Shown here: piece after piece, positions 39,936-52,700 of the stretch
Layout of the letters: the number at the start of each line of letters is the position of its first letter
Position numbering within the stretch: position 1 is the stretch's first letter
Assembly (NCBI GenBank): GCA_033026295.1
Contig: CM065175.1
Coordinates: 23,570,837 to 23,634,836 of the forward strand
Direction: 5' to 3'
Origin: Channa striata
Lineage: Eukaryota > Chordata > Actinopteri > Anabantiformes > Channidae
DNA: 64,000 bases
Program-made: the position numbers and the translations under genes
The notes under the pieces: model-generated
Seen by the model: only the letters and a program-made list of their open reading frames with translations
Databases searched by the model: none
Told to the model about the DNA's origin: nothing

Positions 39936-40495
39936 TATAGCAACATGGACAGATAAAAATGTGCATGTTTTTCAGTTTGCTCTGGAGTTTAGTTTTATTT
40001 TTGCATCTGTACTCTGGGGGTCACTCGGTACCTCCTGCATCTACTCCCCTTCCCTCAATTTGCAACTACCTCACCTCTATATCACCGCAACTCTGCTCTT
40101 TAAGGCTGAAACAAAGATTCTGCAGGTAATATATATTATCACTTTCTTGAGCAAAGCAACGTGAGAAAATGCAAGCAAACGTGAATATATTTGTGCATGT
40201 GACAACATATGTGACAGGTTTTATTTCCTCTAAGTGCAGACTGATTAATACATATGTACAAAAAACAAATCTACCATCTCATTCAGTGAAGCTACTGTGT
40301 GAATCCAAGCAACAGCTTCGATCCCTTTTAAACTGTCTCCACTACAGTGAATCCACTGGATAATGGAGAGGCGAGAAGAGAGGAGGATGATGGGAGTCAA
40401 AGAGTAGTGTGTGCATGTAAACTGCATGTACATGTGTGTGTGACACAGAGATTAGCAAAAAAGGAGTAGCAGTGATGGAGAGAGAGTATTCTCAC

Positions 40496-40735
40496 CTATC
40501 AGATCATTCACCCAGCCCTCGCGCTGCGCGTCCCAGGTTCCCCATTGCTCACCCAAAGCGTCCACACGGTGTCACTGTTGCTGCGCTGCTAGCGCCTTGA
40601 ATCCGCCCCCAACTCCACCACACAGGAAACAAGGTTACTGCCCAAGAGATGTCACTTCCGAAACACCCACTCCCGCTCGCTTGCTCGCGCTCGCTCCCTC
40701 ACGCCCCCAGCCTATTGCCATGACAACCGAGAAAA
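40496..40735 (-). promoter_or_regulatory. Candidate alternative promoter and non-coding first exon of syngap1
   Basis: About 16 CpGs fall in roughly 190 bp, far above the surroundings. An RFX X-box-like ggttgtcatggcaat (minus strand) lies at about 40714-40728, and GC-rich text (gggggcgt, gggggcgg) is present. On the minus strand the block ends gatctgatag|gtgaga, a good splice donor at 40495, which could join to exon b. No ATG lies in the frame needed for that join, so the exon would be 5' UTR with translation starting later, or the ATG at 40545 would give a 13-codon uORF. SynGAP is known to use several promoters; that this is one of them is inference. Confidence 0.4.
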
Positions 40736-40769
40736 GAATAGAATATAAGTGAGTGTTAAAGCGACAGAG

Positions 40770-41160
40770 GGATCAGAGAGACAGGGGAAAAAAAGAGGGA
40801 TGGAAAGAGAAAGACAGAGAGGGGAGAACAGAGAGGAAAAAACGTGGAAGAGTGAGTGAAGAAGAGGAGATGGAGAGGATGGACAGAGAGAGCGAGAGAG
40901 AGAGAGAGAGGGGGGAATGAGTGAGTGGGCGGGGAAAAGATGGATGACAGAAGAGGATGAGAGCTAGAGAGAGAGAGAAAGAGGGAGAGAGAGAGAGAGA
41001 GAGAGGGAGAGAGTGGTGGGATGTGATCGGGGAAAGGGAAGAGGAGAGGTGTAGATGCTGCGGATGCCGCGAAGAGGAGAGAGAAATGAAGTGATGAGAT
41101 AAGATACCGAGAGAGGAAAAGAAGGAAGGAAGGGAGGAAGGAAGGAGGACACTTTTTTGG
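40770..41160 (+). repeat. Long polypurine tract (GA/GGA rich)
   Basis: About 390 bp is mostly A and G on the plus strand, including gagagagagagagaga runs at 40891-40910 and 40981-41008 and ggaaggaagg units at 41120-41146. It lies just upstream, in the minus-strand sense, of the candidate promoter at 40.5 kb. Minus-strand Ser/Leu ORFs here are artefacts. Confidence 0.9.
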
Positions 41161-44100
41161 GAATAGGGAGCCCACATCTTGTTCCCATAGCAACACAGCC
41201 ATCCATGAAATACTGACTTGAACCTCCCTCTCACTCTGTTACTCTCTCTGTCTCTGTCTCTCCATCCCTCCCCCTCTCCTTTTTCTCTTCCCATCTATAA
41301 CTATATATACACACACACCGTGAGCGTAAGTTGGCACCGACTATGTATGCAGCAATCCGAGCACTGCAACACTGTCAAACACATCAAAAGGCACCAAATA
41401 TACCATCAATGTGTAGCTCCACCGAATTTAATCTGGCCTTTACGCTCGCGGTAGCCACGTCTTGGTGAATGCTCACATGCCATTTGGACCTTCAGAGAGC
41501 TACCGGTCGCTGTGTTCGCCGAACCGGCTGTGAAGTGATCGCTTCCTGATGCAACTACACTGTAAAGGCCAGGGCACGCCGGAGCAAGCCAGTTCATCTG
41601 ACCTGTTGTTGGAAAACACGGAAAAGCAAGAGCTGATGGCAACTCTCAGTAATGGAGTGAAAAGCCTGCCGTCACGTAGACGGACGAGACATGATAAACT
41701 GTACTACTGGGCACAACTGCGCATACTTTCAGACAGTCTGTTCGCAAAAAAAATCATAGCACTCAGTTGTTTCACACCAAAAGTGATGGAAGTAGCTGTG
41801 CGAGGAATGAAAAATGAGATGTCGAGAGAAGTTCCTTCCCGCATACTTTCTCACTTCTGCACCTCCTCACCTCTCCACACCGGCCGATCGCCGCGTGAAG
41901 TGGGCGTAATTGTCACGCTGCCGGTGTCGGAAAGTTACAAAAGTGGTTCAACGTCGCTGCCCCACTTCTGACGTCAGAAAGATGAAGGGGAGAGACAGTT
42001 TGAGATGGTGTTTTAGGACAAAATGTACAGTCGGTGTTCTGAGAAAAACTGGAGGATTACTGATCTCAAGTGGGTGTCCAAACCCGTCCTGTTGTTGGAC
42101 AGGGCCTCCCTTTCCGTCAAAGTGTCCATTAGGGTTTGGGCTTAGGTTAGGAAATGGCTGGGCCTTGCAGAAATAACCAGCTGCTTGGGGTCTGGGATAC
42201 GTTTGAGCTCATGCTAATGAAACAGTAAAATCAAAGTCAAAGCACCAACAACAAAAACCCCACGAGCATCTCCCAGGACATACTGTGAAACCCCAGGACA
42301 CCGTCTCACTTTAGACTGGGACGTCTTCAAAAAAAACAACCGAAAAACTTTCAGCCTACACAAAGCACGTGATTATCCTGACCTTTAACCATGAAGGCAA
42401 AGTCGGGTTGAACACATCTCATGTGTGGAAGTAACCTTGGAGAAAAAAGCCAAAACGCAATCTGTCTAAAGGGGGAGGGAGGAATCGATGTGGCCATCAT
42501 CCCGCCATGAATCCCAATCAGGTCCAACTTTCTGCACTGGCTCCTGGCAGCTTCTTCTCAGGCCTCCCCCGTCCCCCGTTCGCCTTTCCCATCCACTGCT
42601 CCCCTCCTCCGTCTGCCCATCTGTTTCTCAGCCCCCCCACCCCCCTTTTTTTGCTCTCTGGCTCCCTCTCTGGCGTCGTTTTTTTTTACCTGGATTTGGT
42701 CTTTTATCTCCATCTCTGTGCCTCCTCCTCCCTTTTGTATTCCACACTGTCACTCCTCCACCCTTTCATCCTCAATATTTCTCTATCTGGGGTTTAAAAA
42801 AAATAAATGATCTGTCCTAGAATCACATTTTTACCATTCACCTCGCTCCCGTTCCCTCTCTCACTCCTCCATCTTCTCTCACACTCGGTTATTCTATTTT
42901 TATTTTCAGATCTCTGATGTTTATTCTGCCTCTCCGAAACCTAAATTCAAGTGGATCCACCTGACGTTTGGTCTGATCTCTGCTTTACCTTGTTTCTCTA
43001 AACGCACGTTTTGATCTTGCTGTTAAACATTCAACACAAATTGGCATAAATTAAGCTAAACACAAGTGGGCACATTTGTGAGGATTAACAAATTTGCTAA
43101 TAATAACTACACAATGAACAATAAATACAAATGACTCCATCTGTTCAACTTTTGTATTTGGTACTTTGGTGTTCTTCCATTTCATTGCCTGTGTGGCATG
43201 AAAACTGTGGCCAGTAGTAGCGCAAACAGCCTCAAGATGTCCCTGTGAATCATTTGCATTTGCTTGCATAAATCTGCATGTGACTTTTTTTAAAACCTTT
43301 GAGCGAATCTTGACCGTAGTCCGTGCAAAAAGGTTGAAGACGCACAGAGAACCAAATGTGATTCCATTGATAAAAATTAATACGCGCGGCCGTAATGTCG
43401 AAAACTTGATGTTTTGATGCGATGACGATCCCTCCCCAGCCCAGAGACTCTGAATGGGCCGGGCTCAGACACAGCTTGCAAGTAAATACAGATGAATGAC
43501 AGGAAAAGCTGGAGGCCGTTCAGGCTTTGGCCAATAGCAAAGTTGGTTACAGCTGTACAGCGTCGTTCTCTGTGCTGCTCTCTCGCTCTCAGTCTCCCAC
43601 TCACTTACACTCACTCCCACAACTCTCTCTGCCTCTCTCTCGCTTGCACTGTCTCCCTCCTTCTCTGGTCCCATCGCTCCTTCACTTACCTAATGTCTTT
43701 TAACTCTAAATCGCTCAGTCTAGCATAATGTCTCCGTCAAAATGTCAAGTAAGTCTCTGTTGTTGTTGTTTTTGATTTTGTCAGATATAAAATGTGATTT
43801 GTATGTATGTTTCAATCAGATACTATGTGTAGGCTGAAGTATATTTTGCGTTTCCTGCCTTTTAAAAGTCCTTTGGCCAGTGTTGTCCACATCCATGATA
43901 CCCCGTTTATATACAGGTGACAAAAAACTAAATAAGGTATTTGTGTGAGGTCATAGTGAGCAGATATGAAAAAAAAAAAAACACCTCAGTGTCCAGGCTG
44001 CTTTTGTTCTGTTGTACGCCTACACTGAACAACACAACACAGGTTCCTCGAGCCAAGTCTGTGTCGTAATCAAGTCATCATTCACATCACTTTATCTTTA

Positions 44101-45018
44101 ACTTCAAAAAACTGCTTTCGACCTCAAACACAGTGATTGCTGCTCCGATAACTCATGTTCTGTCCTGTAACTCCCGGGGCTGAAATCGTTTCTATCACTT
44201 CGCTCCAAACACTCTAAACTAGCTGCACAGGAAACTCGGCGAGCTGCTCCGTTCGGCCCTTTTCACTCAGAGTGTGAATAAGTAAACACTGTGTGAAGAA
44301 AACGAGGTGCTGGACATCGTTTCTCTCCGCTCCCTCATTCACATGTGCAGTCGTCCCTCTCCACCTGGCTGTGAAGGTGATATTCACTGCACTGAGCGGA
44401 AGAAATAGAAATTACCGGGGAAAAAAGCCGAGCTCTTACACTTACAAGAACACATCAAGTAAAAACCGCACAACTTTGTGCAGTTTTAGATCCTTTTGAA
44501 CCTGTTTTATGTTCAGTGGCAAACACAAAAGCGCTCCACTGTCTGATGGCTTATTTAAACTTGTTGTAGTCGTAACGCTGCTGCTGCAACAGACAGAATA
44601 CATAATGCCCCTATTATAAAAGCTACTTCTTTCCAGTTGGCTCAATAAAGTTCAGCTGAAGCTGGTCAAACAACAAAAACACACAACTAAGCGCCTGTAT
44701 CAACATTTCTCAGAATCAGAGCGACACTGGAGCACATTCAGTAGATCCACATGAACCACAGCTTGGTTAAAAATGCCACTTTCAGTGTTGGATCATTTAA
44801 AATGGCATGAAAAAACTGTTTCTATATAGTTTAGAACTCCTGCGCCTATTTTGCATTTTTGATTTTTTAAAGTGTCTCTAAGAGATGTCAGGAGGATCAG
44901 GTACAGACACTGTCAGGAGTTTCCCTCTCAGACATGCAGCCAACATCGAGAGATAGTCCGGGCGAGATGCGTTCTCACTTGAGAAGAAATAAATATGTAT
45001 AATTGGGCACTTCGAGCA

Positions 45019-45189
45019 GGGGGCGGAACGTGAGGCAAAAAAAAAGCTGCGGAAGTGACAGCGTTTTCCTTAATGGCAATGGCGGACGACACCACCCGCT
45101 CCCGAGTGATGTTGGCTGTTGTTAGTGTTAGTACGAGTTCTGCACCTTCAAGTCTTTGCAGTTACCCGGTTTCGCAGCAATGGACGTGA
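45019..45189 (+). promoter_or_regulatory. Promoter-like motif cluster with a short ORF
   Basis: In 70 bp there is a GC box (gggggcgg at 45019), an ETS/GABP-like gcggaagtg (45049) and a YY1-like aatggcggac (45078). This is the trio typical of TATA-less housekeeping promoters. An ORF of 38 codons starts at the ATG at 45073, with a second in-frame ATG at 45079 inside the YY1-like site, and ends with TGA at 45187-45189. The peptide is not recognised. It could be a cryptic or lost first exon on the strand opposite syngap1, or chance. Confidence 0.3.
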
Positions 45190-48100
45190 TCAACACGGCC
45201 ACTCACTCATGGTGAATGTACCTCCTCTATTTACACGTGAGCGCGGCTGGACATAATCTGGACTTTGCACTAGTGGGCTGGCTGGAGCAGATCCAGATAA
45301 TGTACGTTCACACGTACATGGCCTCCAGATAAAGTCAGGATTAGGTCTGAACTCCAGTGGATGTCTGAAAGGGGCTTTGGAAACTTTCTGTGCATGATGT
45401 TTTATGCAGCAAACAACAAATTGACTGACGGCAGTCCCTCAAGCAAGACAAAACAATTTTCCTTGCTGCTGACATCTGCAGGTGCCATAAAGACCCGAGT
45501 GGAGATAGAGAAAGCACTGCTGCTGATGTCAGGGACAGGGTTATAGATGCCCCCGTCCGCTAGTTTAACTGCCACTGGTCCATTTGGCTTCTCACCTAAT
45601 ATCGCTCAGTCATTACTTAGACTGAATTTGCCTTGGACAAGGGCAACATGGAACAGTAAGCCAATATTTCATCTCCTCCCGTGGTAATTGAATTCATGGT
45701 GCCACATATTCTTAACCTCCAATCATGGAAAGAGTCAGAGCACTGAGCTGTAATGTGCTCTGAGCGCCTATACACAGCTGGTGGTAGCTTATCTCTTTAT
45801 CCCAATGCTTGAATGGCATCAGCACTCTGATGGCTGGAAAATGATCACGGCTGCTTTGACAAATGTGAGTTCACTAAGATTGGGCTACAGATCCCCAAAA
45901 AATGTTACTGTGGTGCTTAAGTTTAGTCGACCGATACTGCAGATCAGGGGACTCTGAAAACCCTGAAGTGCCGGTCCCTTAACGTCCACCCCAGTATTCC
46001 AGACTATTACCCGGATCTTCAAAACTTTAGTTTCATTCAGTTACGCAGACACATTTTGGATTTTATAAGCAGAAGCCTGGGCAAATAATCCCCCTCTCTC
46101 AAAAATGACCTGTTATCGGTGCGTGTTTATTCCAGCCAGTTCTCACTCCAAAGCGAAAAAAAAAAGCCACTTTGTCCAGTCCTGCTCCTGGAGCGTCCAA
46201 TAGCAACACCAAACGGAACCTGAGATGTCAATATGTTATCCCAAAGGACATATGAGAACTCATGTTGTTATAAAACTATAACAAAGAAGTAGAAAATACC
46301 TAGATGCCTATAATAAATATGGCTGTGGGTTTTATTTTTTAAAGACATTTAACCTTTTTAACAGCAAAAACATGAGACTTCTGCCCAGAGGTTTGGGCTG
46401 AAATGTGTAGCAAATTTGACTAAATTCATTTCAAATGAATTAACTGATGGAAAACAGACCAAATATTGTAAGTGAATCAGTATTACCGGCTAAGTTAGTT
46501 TGTGTGTGTATTTCATGGTTCGATCAGCGACAGATATTTCATCTGATTAAGACAATCCCCAGGTTTCCTAGCTTCACTGTGGTTGTTGTACGATAAATAA
46601 AGTGTGTGTGTCCCAGATCTAGTCTATATTTGTCTAGATCCCAAAACTCAGGAGTAGATTCTGAGGAAAGTGAACAATCTGAAACCATCATGTTACCCTG
46701 CCTGCTTTTGAGTCTTGGGATATAAAGTTTAGCGGTTGTCTTGGCTTGCCTGCTGCACGCTGTGCTCTCCTGAGTGACTGGATAACATGCAGCAACAAAA
46801 GGACACGCACATCTCTGCTACGACAGCCGCTCTGCGCCTCTTCAAGCGTCTTAAGTCTTAATATTTTAACATGAAACACGTTGCTTTCTAGATAGAAGCC
46901 TCCTTGGGCGCAGACCCAGGCTGTAGTCTGCCAGATGGTGATCACTGCTTTACATGAACGAAAGAAGCCACACATACTTTTGTCACGTATGAATCTTTCA
47001 GACGGTATGTGACGGTATTTAAAAGTGGCCCATCAGATCTTTTCTTCTGCTACTTCCTATCTGCTCTTTAAAGCATGTGGGTTGTTGCTGTGTCTGCTCC
47101 AGACTCACAGAGTGAACCCGGTTCAAAAGTGCAGTCAAGTTTTCGACAGTTCTCCTGAAGTTATTAAATAATCTTCACAGCGCTTTGGACTAAACTGAAC
47201 ATTCCTCATCACGGGGTATTTTCTACTTGAAAAAGCAGAGGAACTGAAAGCAAAAGGAACTTGTTCGAGTTTACGAATCGGCCAGGCTGTTGCTCACTAG
47301 TTGCACAACACACTGCGTGTGTAGATGTCAAATCTGCTCAATCTCGATCACACACGCCGTCTGAGGTCGAGCTGTGCTGAGATCAGCATTGTTCATAATG
47401 TCACTCGCTAGTCATGGTCCTTGTGGCCCGACGTGACCCCTGCGTGTTTTTGTTTCTCTCTTTGGTGTCACGCTGATTGAAAGCGGGTCGAGCCAAGCTG
47501 TTCCTCAGAGATAAGGAGCAATTATAGACATCTGTCCTCAATCCAGAGATAGACTAGGAACTGTGTCATTGTCCCATTACCCAAAGGGTTGTCACTTAGA
47601 CTTCTCATAACACACCTTAACTCATGATGCCTCAGCACCGTCTGACAAACAGCTGACAGACAGACATAGAAATGCGGGAGCTAAGTGGAGTAAAAACTTT
47701 TACTATCGAGACCCAAGTAATCGTACTAGAACTTTGTAAATGGATGAAGAAAAAACTGCCATTTGCAATTTACACACAACAGAACTCAAAATTACCTGTA
47801 GTAACCAGCTTTAAATTCACCTTATAACATTAAATTTGTCCAAGGACAGTCCTGACCTTTGTTGGCAGATATGCCGACAAGTCACGGCAGCTCCTACACT
47901 GATGGAGAATTCTTCATCAACAGCAACACAAACCGCTGCGTAAAGCAGTTAACATCACAGCGTTCTTCATGTGCTTTAAATATATTTTGGAGCAGCAGGT
48001 TCCTGACTGAACCAAAGTCCTTTCAGCTGAGTGAGACAGTTTGGGTCTTCTTCCAGATCTTGGAAAGCTACTACACACTTATTTGATCTGTTGATCTTGG

Positions 48101-49286
48101 AATCTGCAGCTGTTTAAAAATGGCCCCAGAGACATTCCCGACTTGTGTGACTCGTCCATCCTCTCAGATCTGCACTGAGCTCCTTGGACTTCCCCGCTGT
48201 ACTGTGTTTAGTCAATGCTGTCAAACAAACCATTCATATGTTGGCACAGAGAAGCCACCAGCTGTAGTCAATCATGATCACTAACAGGAAGTTGGGAGGC
48301 CTTTGGCTGTGCAAATTAAAAGACATTTTGGGTATTTCACTACGGAAATAACAATCTGAGTGTATGTTTGGGTCCAGCATCAGAAAACCTTGATTAAACC
48401 CAGTGTGCAAAATCGTTGGTTTTTCATTTATTAAAGATGTTCGTCAATTATTCTGTCTCAACAAAAAAACTGTTTAAACTAATAATTTAAAGCCCACTAT
48501 TCCCATGAGACTCACGTCAATAACGAGTGTATGTAAGCTTTCGTTAGCAACAGCACATTTACCTCTAACTGCACCTTGTGATCTCTCTTTGACTAACAGT
48601 CTGCACAGAAGTCCGTCTGAATATGGCTGCGTTATTAGTTGGCATCTAAGCAAACCAGACTTTAACGTAACTCAGGAAAGATTCAATGAAATCCAAATTT
48701 GGCATCAAGAGCTTCAAGATTTCAGATCATTTTCATCTTCAGTCTGAAAGTGTTTTTCCAGAAACATACATCCACAGTATCAGAGCCTCATTTGTTTGGC
48801 AGCAGTGAGCTGAGGACCATAGGACCGACATGGTTCGTTCCACCTGGCCCATTTCTCAGCTGATTGAGCAGCCAGCATTTTCTTCACTGGCAGGATGCTT
48901 CAGATAAGGAATGCGCACGCTGTTCAACATGCTCCTCATACTGCAGATTGGATTCATTTCACTAACGTTTTGAGCCCATGAGCTAAAACATCAATGGACT
49001 CGATTAAATGTACCTACTGGGAGCACTGTGAATAAAGTCTGGCTGAACTTATTATGTGTGGACTGGCTTGCTGTTTGCTGAGTGTGATAAAATGTATTTT
49101 TGTTGTCAATATGAGCAGCTTTGTTCTGTGAAAGTTATAATTACAGGCAGTTTTCATTCTTTTAGCGTGATGCTGCTGGGGAGAGGCAGCTAGGAAGTTA
49201 CATTTGGTGGTGGTGCATCTTTTGTTGAATGTACACTGAATGAACGCAGCACCTATAGTGGTCATAAGCAATATTTTAACCTAATA

Positions 49287-49469
49287 ATGGTAAATGCAAT
49301 TATGTATCACTTTTCCACCTTACTGGTACATAAAGAGCTTTACATTCACATTCCATTTGCACTCATAAATGGACCCGCGCACACTTGGACATATAAGTGG
49401 AGGAGGTGGGAATTAAACCAGCAACCCTGAGAATGGTGGGCGACCGTTCTAGCTCCTCAGCCACCACAT
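49287..49469 (-). mobile_element. tRNA-derived SINE relic
   Basis: In the plus text it reads atggtaaatgcaattatgta at the left, the reversed SINE tail. At the right it has ggaattaaaccagcaaccct, gtgggcgaccgttctagctc and ctcagccaccaca, which is the reversed tRNA-like head with B-box and A-box. Orientation is minus. It is the same family as the elements at 3188 and 14198, and this copy retains both ends. Confidence 0.8.
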
Positions 49470-49755
49470 AGTGATAATGACGATGTACAATGTGATATTG
49501 TGAAGTGGGACGTCTGACTGACACCATCCTCACAACTCAACCGTTTTCAGTGGCAGAGCAATAAAACAATCTGCTTAAAACCAAAGGCCACACAGACGTA
49601 CCGCACTTAGCAGCTAAAGAGACGCAAAACCAACTAACAATACAGCAAATGTAGGAGTCACGCAGCACGGAAGTGATGATGCTTTAAAAATGGTGAAGGT
49701 GTAAATACGAGTTTCAATTCAAACAAGGGTGATGTGTCTATTTTGTGTTATCGGT

Positions 49756-49773
49756 TTCTTCTTCTTCTTCTTC
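49756..49773 (+). repeat. (CTT)6 microsatellite
   Basis: This is a short pure cttctt run. Confidence 0.9.
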
Positions 49774-52700
49774 AAAATACAAAAATCACCTAAATGTACA
49801 GACACACACGTTAGATTTGTGTAACTTAGATTTAATATCAACTGTGAACAAATGACAAGTAATTGTTTGACTGAAAGCAGTAGCTGCTGCTGATCCTGCA
49901 CAAAAAAAGCAAAATATATGTCTCATTGAAAAAAGCAGATATGTTTTCAGTCTTAAATGATCCTGAAGAGAACCCTAAAAGGCAGTGTTTGCCTATTTAT
50001 ACGTCATGTTATAAGTTACAGGTGAATTTTTTAAAATTTACTTTGATTCATCACAAACTGTACGAGCACTTTATGGATATTAAGTAAATGTCTATGTCAA
50101 TAAAATCACGCAGCCATATTGTGAAGGCTGTTACAAGGGTTCATCTAAAATCCCTCCAAGGTCCCAATGGAACTAACAAAAATCTTTAGCAAACAAATCT
50201 TCCCTAAAAGGATTTTTTAGGATGTTGGAAATGTTAAATTACGTGTGGAGCAGAGTGGAGTTCTTGCTGTTAGTGCGAAGAATCCGAGGCCTGTACTGTC
50301 CTGTGTTCTGCGGCGGTCAAGCGAATTAATGGCTCCACATCACAACAACAGGCACACGTGTCTACAAGCACCTCGGGAACTCTCACACCCTGTGAAACGC
50401 TAACCAGGCCGCTCGGCCCGCTTCCGCTACACTCCTCGTATCCAGGCCTAAATGGAGTAACTTCCGCGTACTGTCACTTCGCATGAACGTTTATCAGTGC
50501 ACACGTTTGCCAACTCCATTAACTACAGAGACTTCAGACCCACCCGCGTATGAGACAAAAACATGTTTTCACGCACACATCTGCCAGCAGGGATAACACA
50601 TTCGCTCATTCTTCACAGCTCACTTTTGCAGAGGGTGCCAAACATTAGGAACCCCTCCACCTGCTGGCCTTTAAGCTGTCTCCGCTCCACATCCACACAA
50701 TCACGGTCGATGAAGGTTTTTTTGTTGCAGGTATTTATTAATTAATGCAGGATCAGGTCATCTGGTGTGTTTACTGCACAGAAAGAGCAGGTGTTTCTAT
50801 TTTCTAATATTTCTAGATTAACATTTAGTCACATGTTCTACACCCAGGGGAGTGGACGCAGATGCAACAAACATTTGTAGTTGCTAATCACATGAATGGG
50901 TAAAGACCATCAGATCAGCGGCAGTCCTCTTAAATCTCTCATTCACTAATCACTAATTCATTCTAATTTTTAATTAGAAAGAACACGTGCATCATCACCG
51001 CAAATATTCACTGCAAAAACTCACTGTCCATTTACACAACCAGTGTACGTTTTTCATCACAAAAGGAGAGTGTTCTTAAATTTACTTTGATAATCATTTA
51101 TTATTAATGATTTTCAATTTATCTGCAAAATGTCATAAAATGATTCACAGGCTGATATTTACAGTCCAAAATCCAACTGAATTTAAGTTATAATTATAAA
51201 GCAAACCTTTTAATAGCTGGAAAATGCACTGTATGCACCTTTGTCTAGCACCAGCATCAGGCTGGTTCTCCTTTTATTTGGAAATACTTTAATTTAGTGA
51301 GTTTGTCCCTGCGAGTGTGTGTGTAGGCAAAGCTGGAGCGTGCAAGTGTGTAAGACATCAGCGATCCACTGTATAGGAGTGTGTGGGCACAGACGTGTGT
51401 CACTGTGAACTCCTCCGCTCCCCATTCCTTCCACCGATGATGTCAGACAGTACGAAATGATGTCACTGCCAGCTCCCCGAGAGCTCACCTCAGGCCTCTC
51501 CAGCCGCTCTGCTCTGTCGCTAATTCGAACGGACACATACCTCCAATGGAAGCACATCCGCCTTCACTACAAACAAGACATAAGCAGCGGGCTTACAGTG
51601 CACAGCAGCCATTCCTGCCACATGCCATTATTTCACATCTTCGCTCGGAATTCATGGCAAGTCAAGTGAACGTGTAACACTCGTCCCTTCCTGGAGGGTC
51701 TGAGAAGTGCACTTCTGACTAAAAGTTTGGCCGGTTCAAACCTATGAGGCTGCTAGGAAAAATTCTTGGTGGGAAACCGTAAATGACAGATGCTCTCGTG
51801 TCCCTCAGTAACAATCCTCAACTGGGCAAAGTCAGGCAGTTCCAGCACGGCTGCATCTGCAAAGTTAACGTGCAGCTACAGAACAGTACACAAATTAGAA
51901 GGGGGGGGTTAAAGGCAAATTTTCCCTGGATTAATAAAGGTTTATAAAATTCACTCATAAATTACCGGGTATAAACTATCAAGCCAAAGCGCAGCACAGT
52001 CTGCAACAATAAATTTATTCATCAGCTCATTTTGTTCGTGATTTCCTTCGCTTGTTTGTTTTCAATCGTAAACAGAATCCAAGAATGAGCATATGCTAAA
52101 AGATTACTGCATTTGTAGGAAGTGCATGCACTGTCTTCGGGGGACAGCTTGGCATTCATTTTATGCAACTCAGCTCTCGTGTTTCCCTACAGTATATTAT
52201 CTCCAAGCCCCCCCTCACCCTTTTGTGTTTGTTCACTGGGTGAGGTGATGACATCACTTGAAAGATCAGACACAAAGCGGCTTACTCGATTAAACCAGTC
52301 GGATAATAGTCTCGTGATCATATCAGATGTTTTCTTTAGTTGTAGGTTCTGCGAGCTGGAGCGACAGTGGCCTGCAGACTCTCCTGATGAGAACAGCTGG
52401 ACATAAACCAACATCCCACAATTACTTCATCTGTCCCTTCAGGATTTCCGCAAACCCTTTTTGTGACTGTCGCAGCCTAAAATGCGTGAGTTTGGTGCAG
52501 CTCCTTTTAAAAAAATGTGTGATACAAGGGGTTGGTTTCGCGGATTGGTTGAATTAATTGTTGTGATTGCAACATCGCTAATTTCTACAGGGACTGACAA
52601 AACAAATGTACAAAAATCTTTTACTTTTATTTTACTGTGTCAGAAGGAGGCTCAAAATACGGACATGTCTCTGCCGTTTCTCTCTCGGGGTTATTTGTCT

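Noticed and set aside
40756..41294. Ser/Leu-rich minus-strand ORFs up to 173 aa
   Set aside because: They are composition artefacts of the polypurine tract.
41549..41971. 140-aa plus-strand ORF
   Set aside because: It has no recognisable domain and no supporting promoter or donor. I considered a transposase fragment but no catalytic motif is visible.
52245..52270. Fourth copy of the CTCCAGATGACATCA repeat (gatgacatcacttg)
   Set aside because: Only 14 bases match, and none of the flanking family sequence is present.
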